Shown: piece by piece, positions 44,554-54,503 of the stretch | Layout of the letters: every line of letters starts with the position of its first letter | Position numbering within the stretch: the first letter of the stretch is position 1 | Origin: Leuctra nigra | Lineage: Eukaryota; Arthropoda; Insecta; Plecoptera; Leuctridae | Direction: 5' to 3' | Assembly: GCA_934045905.1 (NCBI GenBank) | Contig: CAKOGZ010000076.1 | Coordinates: 155,882 to 219,881, forward strand | Length of the DNA: 64,000 nucleotides | Notes under the pieces: model-generated | Databases searched by the model: none | What the model saw: only the letters and a program-made list of their open reading frames with translations | What the model was told of the DNA's origin: nothing | Program-made: the position numbers and the translations under genes

Positions 44554-44997
44554 CTATTTCGAAAAGATAAGCTCGTCAGTGTGTACGTGGTTAGGATTCG
44601 TCGTCGTGTATGTCCCCGTTACCATAGTCTGACCAGTCCGTGTATTCGTAGCCCGATCCACTGTTATAGTACTTTTATAACTTCCCAGGTTCATAGCGTT
44701 ATGGATCGCCCCACATAAAGCTACAGCCGAAAGATCTTCGTCACGATCAGAGGTGGAAACCGATGGTTGTTCAGGTTGTTGATATCGTAGTAGGTTGCTA
44801 TACGTCACTCCGTTAAACATTACTCGAAAGACTTGAGGCGCGTCGACGGATGGTTCCTCCCCGCTCGTAGTAGTAGTTTCCCCGCTCGTAGTAGTTTCCA
44901 TAGGTTCTGGATACTCGGGTATGTACGTGTAATGTCTACTCGAGCTATCCTCCGCGTTTGTAACCATATAACAGCTCTTGTCTTTCCCAGTAGACAT
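44554..44997 (-). CDS. Unknown Thr/Ser-rich small protein
   Basis: 147 residues. The N-terminal half is polar (ETTTSGETTTTSGEEPS, a short tandem repeat). The second half looks folded (VFRVMFNGVTYSNLLRYQQ; AVALCGAIHNAMNLGSYKS), with a Thr-rich beta-like end. No signal or span. It lies between two repeat zones. Function unknown; codon use and frame length suggest a real gene. Confidence 0.6.
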   Translation of the reverse strand: MSTGKDKSCYMVTNAEDSSSRHYTYIPEYPEPMETTTSGETTTTSGEEPSVDAPQVFRVMFNGVTYSNLLRYQQPEQPSVSTSDRDEDLSAVALCGAIHNAMNLGSYKSTITVDRATNTRTGQTMVTGTYTTTNPNHVHTDELIFSK

Positions 44998-45603
44998 TAC
45001 GTGTGACGTAGTACCTGTATGCTGACTGTGTACTCGTGTTGCCCTTGTATCGCTGATACTCTACTGTGTAAACCTTGTGAGCGTGTGAATATATAGCATA
45101 CACTCCCACCCTCTGACGTATGGTCTACTGCTCGACCTATTGTACCTCTGACGTAGTAGTATCTGAATCTCCTACACTGCTCGAGACCGATCAAGCTCGA
45201 GCTAGAGCGATCAAGATGAGGTCTACACTGCTCGAGCTATTGTACCTCTGACGTAGTAGTAACTCCCACCCTCTGACGTATGGTCTGCTCGAGCTCCTCT
45301 GACGTAGGCACGATACGAAGCTCTGACGTATGGTCTACACTGCTCGAGCTATTGTACCTCTGACGTAGCCACGATACGAAGCTCTGACGTAGTAGTATCT
45401 GAATCTCCTACACTGCTCGAGACCGATCAAGCTCAGGAGAGCGATCAAGACGCTACGTCAGAGCTTCGTAATCGTGCCTACGTCAGAGCTTCGTATCGTT
45501 GGATCAACAGGATGAGGGAATGGTACTGGTTGAAAGCGACAAGATGATGAGTTTGTTATACAAGTTTATTCATAGCTTTAATAACGGTACACATTAAACA
45601 TAA
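44998..45603. repeat. hr-like repeat zone, family A, inverted orientation
   Basis: No gene seen. CTACACTGCTCGAGCTATTG + TACCTCTGACGTAGTAGTAT occurs repeatedly, with GAAGCTCTGACGTATGGTCT and GACCGATCAAGCTC. It is the reverse complement of the arrays at 39.2-39.47 kb and 7.55-7.92 kb. Within the zone there are also short opposite-strand copies at the right end (CTACGTCAGAGCTTCGTA, twice, 45472-45500), giving an internal inverted repeat. Confidence 0.8.
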
Positions 45604-45993
45604 CTAGGTACTATGTGAACGGCTCTGTTTATTATGTACTAGGTCTAACATGAGGGCTGTATATGCACTCTTAAGCGGCGCGGGTAGATCGTCATCAGAT
45701 TTGAGAGCCGCCATAGTAACTCTCAGGCGGTTACTCGTCCCCCTCGTGTGTTGTATCTGATACGCCGTCCATACCTGGTCGGTGGTGATCAACGCGTCGA
45801 TATGTTGCCAGAGGGGATTACTTGCAATCTCCTCGCGTGTGTAGTTTGGATCACGTTCCAAATCTTTCAACGTCTTCTCGATCGTTGCCAAGCTCGTAAA
45901 CCCAATAGCGAGTAGCCAGTGTTCTTCGTACAAGGCTTGAATCTCGGGTAGGATATACTTCACGAGCATCGAACCATTTTGCACTTTAGACAT
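45604..45993 (-). CDS. Unknown small protein downstream of lef-5
   Basis: 129 residues. A helical protein (LVKYILPEIQALYEEHWLLAIGFTSL; LPAPLKSAYTALMLDLVH) without motif, signal or span. It begins 34 bases inside the lef-5 gene on the same strand, so both are probably read from one late transcript. Not recognised. Confidence 0.65.
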   Translation of the reverse strand: MSKVQNGSMLVKYILPEIQALYEEHWLLAIGFTSLATIEKTLKDLERDPNYTREEIASNPLWQHIDALITTDQVWTAYQIQHTRGTSNRLRVTMAALKSDDDLPAPLKSAYTALMLDLVHNKQSRSHST

Positions 45994-46763
45994 GTTCTTA
46001 CCACCGTTTCACCTTCGTCCGCTGAGCGTGTCGTCACTAGACTATAGTCCCAATCGTGAATACACTCGCCAGGTAATGTAGCTCTCTGATCGACTACAAT
46101 AGGCAACCTGACAACTTCCCTTTTACGCGTCAGGGGAAATAGTGATCGTCGCACGCACTCGACAGCAGCCTTTAACACGTTCCCGTCAAAGTATTTACCG
46201 TTGATCTTAAACACACAACCGCCTAGAGTTCCAACAAACAAATGTTTGATCTGTGCGAGTATTTCACAGGGGCATTCGACTGTTCCTAAATCATGTATTA
46301 TACACTTGTCACGATGTTCCATACTCTCGAGCGGTTCCATGGCGCGTAGATTCCGGTATACCTCGCGGCGGTATTGTCCTTTTTGGATTTGTGCTTGCTG
46401 TACGACGTGATTATCGACGAGTTTCGTACCTATACCAAATATCGGATGATAGGTGTGTGATTTGTAGATCGTGTCATACATATAGGTACTACCCTTCTGA
46501 CGCGGTTTTTCATTCTTTAAACGGAGAAACAATTTGATGACATCCGCCTCTATGTCAGCCTCGTTGCCTTCGGGAACAGTCATATTTTCAAATAATCCCT
46601 TGTGCGGCGTGGTGAGCTTTGGAGATGACACGGAGGTGATTGTTCGTATGTTCTCTTCATACCGTGGTGGTGGTGGTGGTGGTGGTGGTGGTGGTGGTGG
46701 GTGTTCAACCTTTCGACGTTTAACTTGTGTTAAAGGTGCACCGTTTGTAGATACTCGAATCAT
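45960..46763 (-). CDS. lef-5: LEF-5, late transcription factor
   Basis: 267 residues, the normal LEF-5 size. The C-terminal 35 residues form a TFIIS-type zinc ribbon: C234/H236, then the diagnostic TRSADEGET loop, then TCLKC (C258, C261). LEF-5 is an initiation or elongation factor for the viral late RNA polymerase. The N-terminus has an NLS-like KRRKVE followed by 12 consecutive prolines, encoded by a pure CCA repeat (GGT on the plus strand), which is unusual for the family. The ribbon with its TRSADE signature makes the assignment strong. Confidence 0.8.
   Translation of the reverse strand: MIRVSTNGAPLTQVKRRKVEHPPPPPPPPPPPPRYEENIRTITSVSSPKLTTPHKGLFENMTVPEGNEADIEADVIKLFLRLKNEKPRQKGSTYMYDTIYKSHTYHPIFGIGTKLVDNHVVQQAQIQKGQYRREVYRNLRAMEPLESMEHRDKCIIHDLGTVECPCEILAQIKHLFVGTLGGCVFKINGKYFDGNVLKAAVECVRRSLFPLTRKREVVRLPIVVDQRATLPGECIHDWDYSLVTTRSADEGETVVRTCLKCKMVRCS
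46666..46702. repeat. Trinucleotide GGT microsatellite in lef-5
   Basis: Twelve uninterrupted GGT units on the plus strand give the poly-proline run of LEF-5. All codons are identical, which points to recent slippage expansion. Confidence 0.9.
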
Positions 46764-47088
46764 GGTATAAATCCCCCAATCGTATACCCTTTCAACAACT
46801 GTAACCCTCCCTGTACCAACTGTAACCCTCGCTCTGACGTAGTACCTTGTCAGGTAGTACGTTGTGACGTACTGTAACCCTCGCTCTGACGTATTTACTG
46901 TAACCCAACTCGAGTCCTTGTGACGTAGTACCCTGTGACGTAGTACCCTGTGACGTACGAAGCTCTGACGTAGTACCCTGTGACGTAGTACCCTGTGACG
47001 TACGAACTGACGTTGTACCCTGTGACGTTGTACCCTGTGACGTACGAACTCGTAGTACCTTGTGACGTACTGTAACCCAACGATGTTC
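46764..47088. repeat. TGACGTA array between lef-5 and pif-2
   Basis: No gene seen. I count 13 TGACGT words in about 250 bases (46835-47080), mainly as GTACCCTGTGACGTA and GCTCTGACGTA units. It is the densest non-coding array in the window. Confidence 0.85.
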
Positions 47089-48168
47089 CTACATTGATGT
47101 ATGGACCTGATGATAGTACTTTAGAGAGCCATACGTTTGATAGATTCCATACTCGGTATAATTTTTGAAACACGTTGCCAATGCACTCACGTACCGGTCG
47201 TATCCACATTGTGGTCGTTCTACAGTAGAAAGAGGGTCAATCGCTCGAGTACAGTTTACACCGTATTGTAATACTCGAAGGGTGGGATCGATATCCCCAT
47301 ATATTCTTTCACGTGTAATACAACCCGTGCACGGTGAATAGACATCACCCTCCACAGCATTACCAAGGTTACCGAGCGGGGACTCACAGGTACAGCCTTG
47401 TGACGTTTGTACAACACCGTCATTTGCAAAGGGAATCAACGACTTGCATACGTCCTGTTGACAGAGGAGCGAGTCGACAGAGTCGGGTATGAGACGATTC
47501 CCGTCAACGTCTATACCGTTACACACACACACATACCTCGGACTCCCATTTAACAATTCACGTGGGTTAACGTCACGAGAGATGGACGTCATATCCAAAT
47601 AACCCCCGTACATACGATCGAAAACTTTATTCTTGACGAGTTCGCTAGGTGACGTATTAGAAGCCCAACAAGCTACCGATTCTCCATCTTGTATCAGTTC
47701 GGGATACCGCGAGAAACATTGTACACCGTTTAGGGTATACATGGCGTATTCGGTAGCAGCGCATGTGTTCACTCGAGCGCCCCGACAATAGTTTCCCAAC
47801 TTGAGCTGTTGCCCGTTGAAGAACTCGGGTTCGGAAATAGTGTGTAGATTCGCATCTTCGTGGTTACAAACGACTGTACAATCGGGGGTATGCTCTCCAA
47901 CGTATAGACCTGGCATTTTACACTGTTCGTTGGACATTTCGGGTATTTCCCCCGTGAGTTTCAGTTCGGGTAGAGCGTCCAAGTTTAATGCTGCCCTAAG
48001 TGTTCCCCATGCTTTGTCTATGTCTTTGACGCGACCAAAACGTAACCGACGCCAAAACTGAAGAGGTATCAATATGACAAACACGAGTATTAGGATGAGG
48101 GGATAGACCCACGAACGCCCCGCAAGCAGTCTACGAGGTGGTGGTGTCGAGTCGGGTTTCGGATCCAT
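47089..48168 (-). CDS. pif-2: PIF-2, per os infectivity factor
   Basis: 359 residues. An N-terminal anchor (VYPLILILVFVILIPLQFW, about 20-38) is followed by a long ectodomain with many Cys. The landmarks NTCAATEYAMYTLNGVQCFS + RYPELIQDGESVACW, CNGIDVDGN and LLCQQDVCKSL, and the size, fit PIF-2, a core component of the oral-entry complex. PIF-1 shares a similar Cys/RYP layout but is longer, so PIF-2 is favoured. Its C-terminus is at the edge of the TGACGTA array. Confidence 0.72.
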   Translation of the reverse strand: MDPKPDSTPPPRRLLAGRSWVYPLILILVFVILIPLQFWRRLRFGRVKDIDKAWGTLRAALNLDALPELKLTGEIPEMSNEQCKMPGLYVGEHTPDCTVVCNHEDANLHTISEPEFFNGQQLKLGNYCRGARVNTCAATEYAMYTLNGVQCFSRYPELIQDGESVACWASNTSPSELVKNKVFDRMYGGYLDMTSISRDVNPRELLNGSPRYVCVCNGIDVDGNRLIPDSVDSLLCQQDVCKSLIPFANDGVVQTSQGCTCESPLGNLGNAVEGDVYSPCTGCITRERIYGDIDPTLRVLQYGVNCTRAIDPLSTVERPQCGYDRYVSALATCFKNYTEYGIYQTYGSLKYYHQVHTSM

Positions 48169-48270
48169 TGTCCTAGCACAGTGACGTCAAGTTATCGACG
48201 CGCTCTGTGACGTCGCGTATACTAGCACAGTGACGTCAATAAAGGTCTTACAAACCTGTGGTATTCAGTT

Positions 48271-51200
48271 TTAATCGATTGTTACCACCCGAGAAAGTAT
48301 TGTAATATCTGGTAGGCTTCTTAACAGGGCTGTAGAAATATGTTTTACTTTCCCGGGACGATACGGTGTGAGGATAGTCACGTCACCCAAGGCATCCTCT
48401 CTGTAGCTATACCCAACCATATTGTTTGCTGTCTCCCCGCATGCCCACGCGAGATTTGGGTTACGGATTAGCACTTGTAGCGGCAGCGTGTGATCGGCTA
48501 CAGGAAACAATTTTTCAAGCTCGGCAATATCATACACGTTCGAACGACAGGTCGCAACATTGGTATCGGCCACCTCAATACCCTCCAGGGATGGTATAGT
48601 AACGGGTGTTTCGGGTATGATGAAGCAATCGTCCCACTTGAAAAATTCACCATTGGTCGGCGGGCGGTCTTGTACAAAGATCCTCGCTTTATCGTCCAAA
48701 TTAAGCTTGCCTCCTTGTGGTAGAGCTAGGGTATTCCCCACTTTGATGGCAGACCAACGACCGTTCGTGTACAGGTCGCTGTGGAGTTTGTGATAATTGT
48801 GCATGGGTGGTGTTTGGATATTTGATACATCACGTTCTGGGAGACCCATTAGCGCGAATACGTAGGGTACATTGTCTGTGAATATATAGCTATTGTATGT
48901 TTTAATAACTTTGAAGATTCCCGCTATCTTGGTCGCTTCGGTAATGTGTTCCTTGATCAGATCGTTCACGTTCATCGTTGCCGGTACTCCTCGAGAGCCC
49001 GACGAAGTCGTCGGTTCGTCATCTTGCATCTCGTTCATACTATTGTCGATTCTATCGTTTAGTCGACTAATCTTTTCTTGTTCCCTAGAGTCCGGTGCCT
49101 CCCTAACACGTTCTTTGCGTAATACTCTTTCTACCAACAACGGGAGAGGTATATGTTCCGAGGGACCGCTTTTGGTTTGATTGCGAAATACGGCTAGTGC
49201 TCGTAATAAAAGCAACGAATCACCCTGGTTCAACCTGAGCTTTAACGAGGTGGCGAGGGTGGTGCTCAGTGAGGTGGCGAGGGCTTTAAAGTGTAGATCC
49301 GGAGCCACCAAGTCGCGAACGTCCTCCTCTTCGAGTTTGGTCAGAATATTATTCATCTCCTTCCTGAGCTCGTCTGCGTGCGCTCGCTTCTTCTTGAACG
49401 CGATATAGCGCGGCTCGATTAACTCCAACTCTCTGTTCGTAAACAGTTTCTTTAGGGGCACAATCACCTCTGTGAGGATCACCTTCTCTGGGTCTACCCT
49501 TTGCCGTTTAATGCCTACCATTACCTTTCCTATAATATAGGACCCGGGGCGTATCCCTGGTTGTTTACATTGGTCTTGGAATCTCGAGACGGCATCTTTG
49601 ACGATTTCTAGCGCCTGGTCTATATTCTCTGGCATACCATACTCTTTGAGCGTCAGAGGTTGTGCGATTAGGAGGAGCGTCTTGATGATTTTATCAGACG
49701 AGAACGTCAAGAGATCTACTGCGTGTTGCATATCCCTCGGTTCTTCTTTAGGTATGACAAACATGGTTATGAGAAGGTCCACAACGTGGTCTATCTCATC
49801 CATCGCTTGCTGGATCTGGGCTTCTCTCGCTTTGTTATAGTCTGATAGCTTGTGCTTAAGCTCTATATAATTGCTCTTCCTCTCAGCTTTAAGTTTCGAC
49901 AACTGCGTATATGCCTCCTGATATCGTTCTTCGGCTTTGGTTTCAGTGTTGTCTGTAGTTTGTGATTTGATAAATGCAAGCTCGTAGGCGTGTCGGGTAT
50001 TGAGAGTTGTAATGTCAGTAGTATGATCCTCTTTGAGGTCTTTAATATCACCCTCATACTGATCTCTGAGTTGAGCAATTTTACCTTCGTTCTCCTCGGT
50101 GAGCTTGGTGAGTTGCTCGTCGAGATTAATTTTGAGGTCTATTATTTCATGATTGAGAGATGCCACCTCGGCTTCAGCATAGACAAGTTTTCTAGACGTT
50201 TGATCGAGATCCCCCTTGAGTTGTGTTAATTTCGCTTCTTCCTCATTCTTTGACAATTGATATTCTTGAGCCTCATCCTCCTGCTCAGGAATGTATTTGA
50301 TGACGTTCTCAATCGCATTCACGTAGCTTTCTACACCGCGCAAGAGATCCGTATGCGTCACGGCGAGACCACCCGTCAACGGTACGAGCCTGGCATACGG
50401 TTTTAACAAATTGTCGATATATGCCCCAGAGTTGTTCAAGAAGGGCAACACGTCATTCGTCAACTTTGCAATGCGGGCCTCGTGATCCTTCCTCTCGTCG
50501 ACTATGGTTCTCGTCCGCTGCACAATTATGGAAATCACATGAGCGTGGAGATCCAGTAAACGTTTCACGGGACTTTCATTCTTTACTTTTATTAGGTTGT
50601 ACAGCGGATCAGCCACCTCCAAGAGTTCTTGGATATGTTTTACAAAGTCTAGCGTATAGCGGTTGAGCTCATCAAGCGTGATTGTATGCTGTTCCTTCTT
50701 TACAGTCAACAGAGCTGGTGGTCTCGATTCCAACTCGATAGTCAACTCCGAAATTCTTCCATCTTTCTCGCGTATTTGTTTGGTAATTTCACTGAGATCA
50801 TCCTTGTACGCCAGATCGGCGCTCTTCGCTGCTTGTAATCTATCGTCTTCGCCTACGTTCAACATTTTCTTGTGCGCCTCAAGAATCACCTTCATCACTT
50901 CTAATGGGTTGAGGTTTGGTACATCAGCGCGATGTAGGATAGCGTAAACCTCGATGTGATTCGTTATGGTCCTCAAGTACGCTATATGATTGGTCATCAT
51001 TTCTTTCAACAGGGTGTCGTATCCGGCTCGAGCTTGTAGCTCTACCCGTAATTCATCGATATGCCTACTGAACTGAGGATTGTTTTTCGTTCGGAGGATG
51101 TATTCGATAGCAGTTAGAATACTTTTAGGTATACCAGAGCTTAGCGCGTCATCAACTCCAGGTTCATTATCATATAGGTAATAACCCGCAATCTTGAGGA

Positions 51201-52224
51201 CCAGTTCTTTTACATCAGCCAGCTCCGTTTCAATAATCTCACGTGTGAGACCACATTTCGATATCTTATTGTTCAACTTTTCTATATATTCAAGATACTC
51301 CGCGATAGATCTTTCATGTGTGAAAATCAGCCCTTGCTGTTCCTGAATTGTACTCTTGTACGCTTCTATCTCGTGGCGCGCGTCTTCTTTCACCCTGGCT
51401 ACCTCTCCTACAGCATTCGCATTTATTTCGTCGATTGTCTGTTTACCCTCTCTACGTAATGCTATGTTTTCGGCTCGGAGATTCGCCACCACGGCCACTT
51501 CTTGTTCTAGGTGTGCCCTTACCGCGTAGTAACTAGCCTGAAGGTCCACTAGCTCAGATAGACTCGCTTTATCATCGGTGAAAGTGTTGTCTCGGGGTGT
51601 ATCATCCACTATTCTATTCATCCCCATGTCGTCATCGCCAGCGTCATCAGGTGGAGTCTCTGATTTGATATTCGTCTGTGGGGGTGGTTTAGGACCACAA
51701 CATACGTCACATTTGTCACAACATTGGTACAGCGATGATCGTTTGTTCAGCGTGACTTTGTCTTTACCTAAGGCATGGGACTTACGATCACATTCCTCTC
51801 TACAAGCCCACAGCTCGCGTTCGAGAGTTTTGTTTTTACTTGTGCAGACTTCCAAGTCAAGCCGACACCGTTCCAACTCGGTACTGAGATTAGTATTCGT
51901 GGCGTTCAAGTCGCTAATAGTAGCGTCTCGATCACGAATAATAGCGTCTCGAGCAACTTTATCGTTAAATACTTGTTGAAGCCGAACCAAGGTGGACCGC
52001 CTCTCTTCCTCGGCATTCTCACCCACCATCTCTTTCATAAACTGGGCATAATCCGCCCTCGTTTTACATATAGCATTGTATAATTGAGCAGCGTATCTAT
52101 TAAACTCAAACCCTTCGGCACGGATTTGGTTGACGACTTCCCGTGTTAGTTCTTCGTTTGATATATTAAGTACAGTTTTAATATACGTCACCCCGTCCCA
52201 CATTATGTTCGCGGGAGAGTCCAT
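48271..52224 (-). CDS. Very large coiled-coil protein
   Basis: 1317 residues. Two ATGs (52224 and 52203) are possible; 52224 is used, and the frame continues upstream only to a GTG. Long heptad-rich stretches at about 95-160, 220-330 and 640-800 (LERCRLDLEVCTSKNKTLER; LNHEIIDLKINLDEQLTKL) indicate extended coiled coils. A Cys cluster (CCDKCDVCCGPKPPP, about 165-180) may bind metal. The last 230 residues are non-coiled and look globular. Probably a structural or tegument-like scaffold; the largest protein here. Family not recognised. Its start overlaps that of the divergent gene at 52205. Confidence 0.85.
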   Translation of the reverse strand: MDSPANIMWDGVTYIKTVLNISNEELTREVVNQIRAEGFEFNRYAAQLYNAICKTRADYAQFMKEMVGENAEEERRSTLVRLQQVFNDKVARDAIIRDRDATISDLNATNTNLSTELERCRLDLEVCTSKNKTLERELWACREECDRKSHALGKDKVTLNKRSSLYQCCDKCDVCCGPKPPPQTNIKSETPPDDAGDDDMGMNRIVDDTPRDNTFTDDKASLSELVDLQASYYAVRAHLEQEVAVVANLRAENIALRREGKQTIDEINANAVGEVARVKEDARHEIEAYKSTIQEQQGLIFTHERSIAEYLEYIEKLNNKISKCGLTREIIETELADVKELVLKIAGYYLYDNEPGVDDALSSGIPKSILTAIEYILRTKNNPQFSRHIDELRVELQARAGYDTLLKEMMTNHIAYLRTITNHIEVYAILHRADVPNLNPLEVMKVILEAHKKMLNVGEDDRLQAAKSADLAYKDDLSEITKQIREKDGRISELTIELESRPPALLTVKKEQHTITLDELNRYTLDFVKHIQELLEVADPLYNLIKVKNESPVKRLLDLHAHVISIIVQRTRTIVDERKDHEARIAKLTNDVLPFLNNSGAYIDNLLKPYARLVPLTGGLAVTHTDLLRGVESYVNAIENVIKYIPEQEDEAQEYQLSKNEEEAKLTQLKGDLDQTSRKLVYAEAEVASLNHEIIDLKINLDEQLTKLTEENEGKIAQLRDQYEGDIKDLKEDHTTDITTLNTRHAYELAFIKSQTTDNTETKAEERYQEAYTQLSKLKAERKSNYIELKHKLSDYNKAREAQIQQAMDEIDHVVDLLITMFVIPKEEPRDMQHAVDLLTFSSDKIIKTLLLIAQPLTLKEYGMPENIDQALEIVKDAVSRFQDQCKQPGIRPGSYIIGKVMVGIKRQRVDPEKVILTEVIVPLKKLFTNRELELIEPRYIAFKKKRAHADELRKEMNNILTKLEEEDVRDLVAPDLHFKALATSLSTTLATSLKLRLNQGDSLLLLRALAVFRNQTKSGPSEHIPLPLLVERVLRKERVREAPDSREQEKISRLNDRIDNSMNEMQDDEPTTSSGSRGVPATMNVNDLIKEHITEATKIAGIFKVIKTYNSYIFTDNVPYVFALMGLPERDVSNIQTPPMHNYHKLHSDLYTNGRWSAIKVGNTLALPQGGKLNLDDKARIFVQDRPPTNGEFFKWDDCFIIPETPVTIPSLEGIEVADTNVATCRSNVYDIAELEKLFPVADHTLPLQVLIRNPNLAWACGETANNMVGYSYREDALGDVTILTPYRPGKVKHISTALLRSLPDITILSRVVTID

Positions 52225-52504
52225 CACGAAGGCCAACGCGGCGCTACTCACTCTTAATGATAGATTAGTTCATGAAGAAGCAAGCAAAGCGGCGGTGCCG
52301 ACCCCCACCGTCGGTGCAACGACAGACTACGTACCGTACGCCAAAGCTGGCGTCATAGCCCTCGTTGCTGCTACAGCGTGTGCTACAAGCAAGGGATTTT
52401 GGCGTCTCATCACAATCTTCCTATCAATACTCGTGCTATGGGTTGTGTATCTAGACTATATACGTTCTCCAACTGTACGAATGGTGGAACTGGGATATAA
52501 ATGA
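52205..52504 (+). CDS. Small membrane protein with two hydrophobic segments
   Basis: 99 residues from the ATG at 52205. Amphipathic N-terminal helix, then AGVIALVAATACAT and WRLITIFLSILVLWVVYLDY as membrane segments, and a short tail. It shares about 20 bases head-to-head with the coiled-coil gene. Likely a virion or host-membrane protein; not recognised. AATAAA near 52554. Confidence 0.6.
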   Translation: MFAGESITKANAALLTLNDRLVHEEASKAAVPTPTVGATTDYVPYAKAGVIALVAATACATSKGFWRLITIFLSILVLWVVYLDYIRSPTVRMVELGYK

Positions 52505-52728
52505 ATCAAGGTGTATATGTATGTCAATAATTTCATGTATTAATCAGTGCCAAATAAAGGTTTTATTAAACAACAACAACGTCATACATTCCCACGTCAT
52601 ACATTCCAACACATACAATCCTTGTAACCAATGTTCGTTTGTCCATGTACGGAGCACCAGCCGAGAGCGAAATCGAGACGTTCCGATTCGAACGTTCGTT
52701 TGTTGACTCGTGATCGTATTCCCTACAT

Positions 52729-53091
52729 TTACTCGTCCTCGTCCATGGTATCCATATCCGACAAGAAGCGCGTCACTACCTTGTAGCTATCCAGAGTCAC
52801 AAAGAACTGAGAGTTGTCTAAAAGGAACTTGACCGTGGTGACGACAATGTCAGACTCTTCTTGTGTAGACACTCTATGAACCACTTCGCTCACATCCCAC
52901 GTCGGTATATAGTCTTTGGTATAACCCTCAAGGGGTTTGTACGGTTGGACCAGTATCAACAACTGTGGATGCGCAAAGATGTCTCGAATGGGTATACATT
53001 CAACCAGGTTCCCATCTTGTAGGTATTCGTTGAAATTCTGACGTCGTAGAGCGTAACTGGTATAAGCGAGGATTCTCTCGTACTCCAACAT
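52729..53091 (-). CDS. Unknown protein head-to-head with pif-5
   Basis: 120 residues if started at the ATG at 53091, which is the opposite strand of the pif-5 start (CATG, 53089-53092). An upstream in-frame ATG at 53247 would give 172 residues but would read antisense through the pif-5 N-terminus; it too lies in a CATG. The protein looks folded and helical (MLEYERILAYTSYALRRQNF; ILVQPYKPLEGYTKDYIPTW) with an acidic end. No motif. The start choice is uncertain. Confidence 0.65.
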   Translation of the reverse strand: MLEYERILAYTSYALRRQNFNEYLQDGNLVECIPIRDIFAHPQLLILVQPYKPLEGYTKDYIPTWDVSEVVHRVSTQEESDIVVTTVKFLLDNSQFFVTLDSYKVVTRFLSDMDTMDEDE

Positions 53092-54457
53092 GGTTGGTTT
53101 AAAGGTGACTGAGTTCCCGACGCACAGGGAACTGAGATTAAACTCTTTTATAACCGTTATATCTGATGAACAACTCGACTCGAGGGCGATACTCAAACAT
53201 TTATCGTTTCGTAGACTGACAAAGGTTTTCCCTAATCTACAAAGCATGTTCAACGGATGGAAGGCTCATCCACCGTCATCGGTTAAAAACTTTGATAACG
53301 CGCTGGGACGTAGTAAAAAGACGTTATCACCTAGTGGTGAGGCGCTCATCAATGACGTACCAGTGAAAAAAATCGACATCGATCTCCGCAGGGGTAATTA
53401 CGATAAAGTGATGGATGTGATCGATCCCAACACCAAACTATCAAAGACGGATAAATCAGTCATGGACACCCAAACGAATGCGTTCCCCGATCGTGACATT
53501 GCAGTTTCTATAAAGAAGAGCGATGGCGCCAAAGGTATCGTGGGGGACACACTCGAGGTCCCCACAACTAATCCACGTTTCAACCAGGGTGCTGCTAAGA
53601 TCAAAAAGGGGTTTCCGTATAAACAAGTCATTGGTGGTATCATAATTGGAGCGGTTGCCATCTCCATGTACAATTCGGGTAAAGATGCGAGCTTGGGATG
53701 TTATCTGATTACGAAAGTGGCAGGTAGCACAACCTCGTGTCTACTCTCTGGGCGCACGACCTGCGAATCGACGGCACCATCGTGTAACGCGGATCCGTTA
53801 CCCGCCATCAGTATCTACAACATGATTCAGAAAGAGTTCACCTTGCGACAGACGGTGCAACATCTTCAAGATCTCAACTACGAGCCCACCCAAAGCGAGA
53901 TGTCACTATTACACGCAAAAACAACGATAGAGGATGTACGCGAGATTCTCAACTACGCCCTCTACAGGATCCTCAGTGCGAATCCGACCATTGCGGACCA
54001 GTACTTTACCCATTACCGAATTGCTCCCTATACTCTTACACCCGCGTCACGGAACGCTACGTCAGCAGCTCTCGCCCCGTATACTTTTACCCGGTCAGAG
54101 TGTTGCAATGCTTGTAATCCCACGGCGGCGGTCGGTGATCCTGACTATGTCGACGCTAGCGAACTACCCGATAATATGTCCGTATACTGTAGAAACACGT
54201 ATACGGTGGGCGACTTTATGGGGAACCTCACTGAGGATCTGTGGGACTTGACACCCATCAGTCAATTGAATGGGCTCTCGGGTAACACGTCCGATTCCGT
54301 AAATACAATGTTGGGGTATTTGGTTGCCTTGTGCGTCTTGTTATTAATCATATTTGTGGTGGTTAAAGTGAACAAGATGTCGCCGGGTAAGAAGGAAGTC
54401 GTAGAACGTCCCGTAGAACGAGTCTATACAATCCCCACAAACCCCACACTCGGTTAG
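53090..54457 (+). CDS. pif-5: PIF-5 (ODV-E56)
   Basis: 455 residues. FRRLTKVFPN near residue 42-51 corresponds to the conserved N-terminal LRRxNKVYPN-type motif of PIF-5. A central hydrophobic segment (VIGGIIIGAVAISMY), a Cys-containing ectodomain (CCNACNP; MSVYCRNTY) and a C-terminal span (YLVALCVLLLIIFVVVKV) complete the family layout. PIF-5 is an envelope protein needed for oral infection. The only ATG before the motif is at 53090, which gives about 40 extra residues compared with relatives; the ATG at 53246 would lose the motif. Non-ATG initiation between the two cannot be excluded. Confidence 0.8.
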   Translation: MVGLKVTEFPTHRELRLNSFITVISDEQLDSRAILKHLSFRRLTKVFPNLQSMFNGWKAHPPSSVKNFDNALGRSKKTLSPSGEALINDVPVKKIDIDLRRGNYDKVMDVIDPNTKLSKTDKSVMDTQTNAFPDRDIAVSIKKSDGAKGIVGDTLEVPTTNPRFNQGAAKIKKGFPYKQVIGGIIIGAVAISMYNSGKDASLGCYLITKVAGSTTSCLLSGRTTCESTAPSCNADPLPAISIYNMIQKEFTLRQTVQHLQDLNYEPTQSEMSLLHAKTTIEDVREILNYALYRILSANPTIADQYFTHYRIAPYTLTPASRNATSAALAPYTFTRSECCNACNPTAAVGDPDYVDASELPDNMSVYCRNTYTVGDFMGNLTEDLWDLTPISQLNGLSGNTSDSVNTMLGYLVALCVLLLIIFVVVKVNKMSPGKKEVVERPVERVYTIPTNPTLG

Positions 54458-54503
54458 TAGTACCTAATTACGTCAAAGGTACCACGTCAAAGTCGTCAGA
54501 GCA

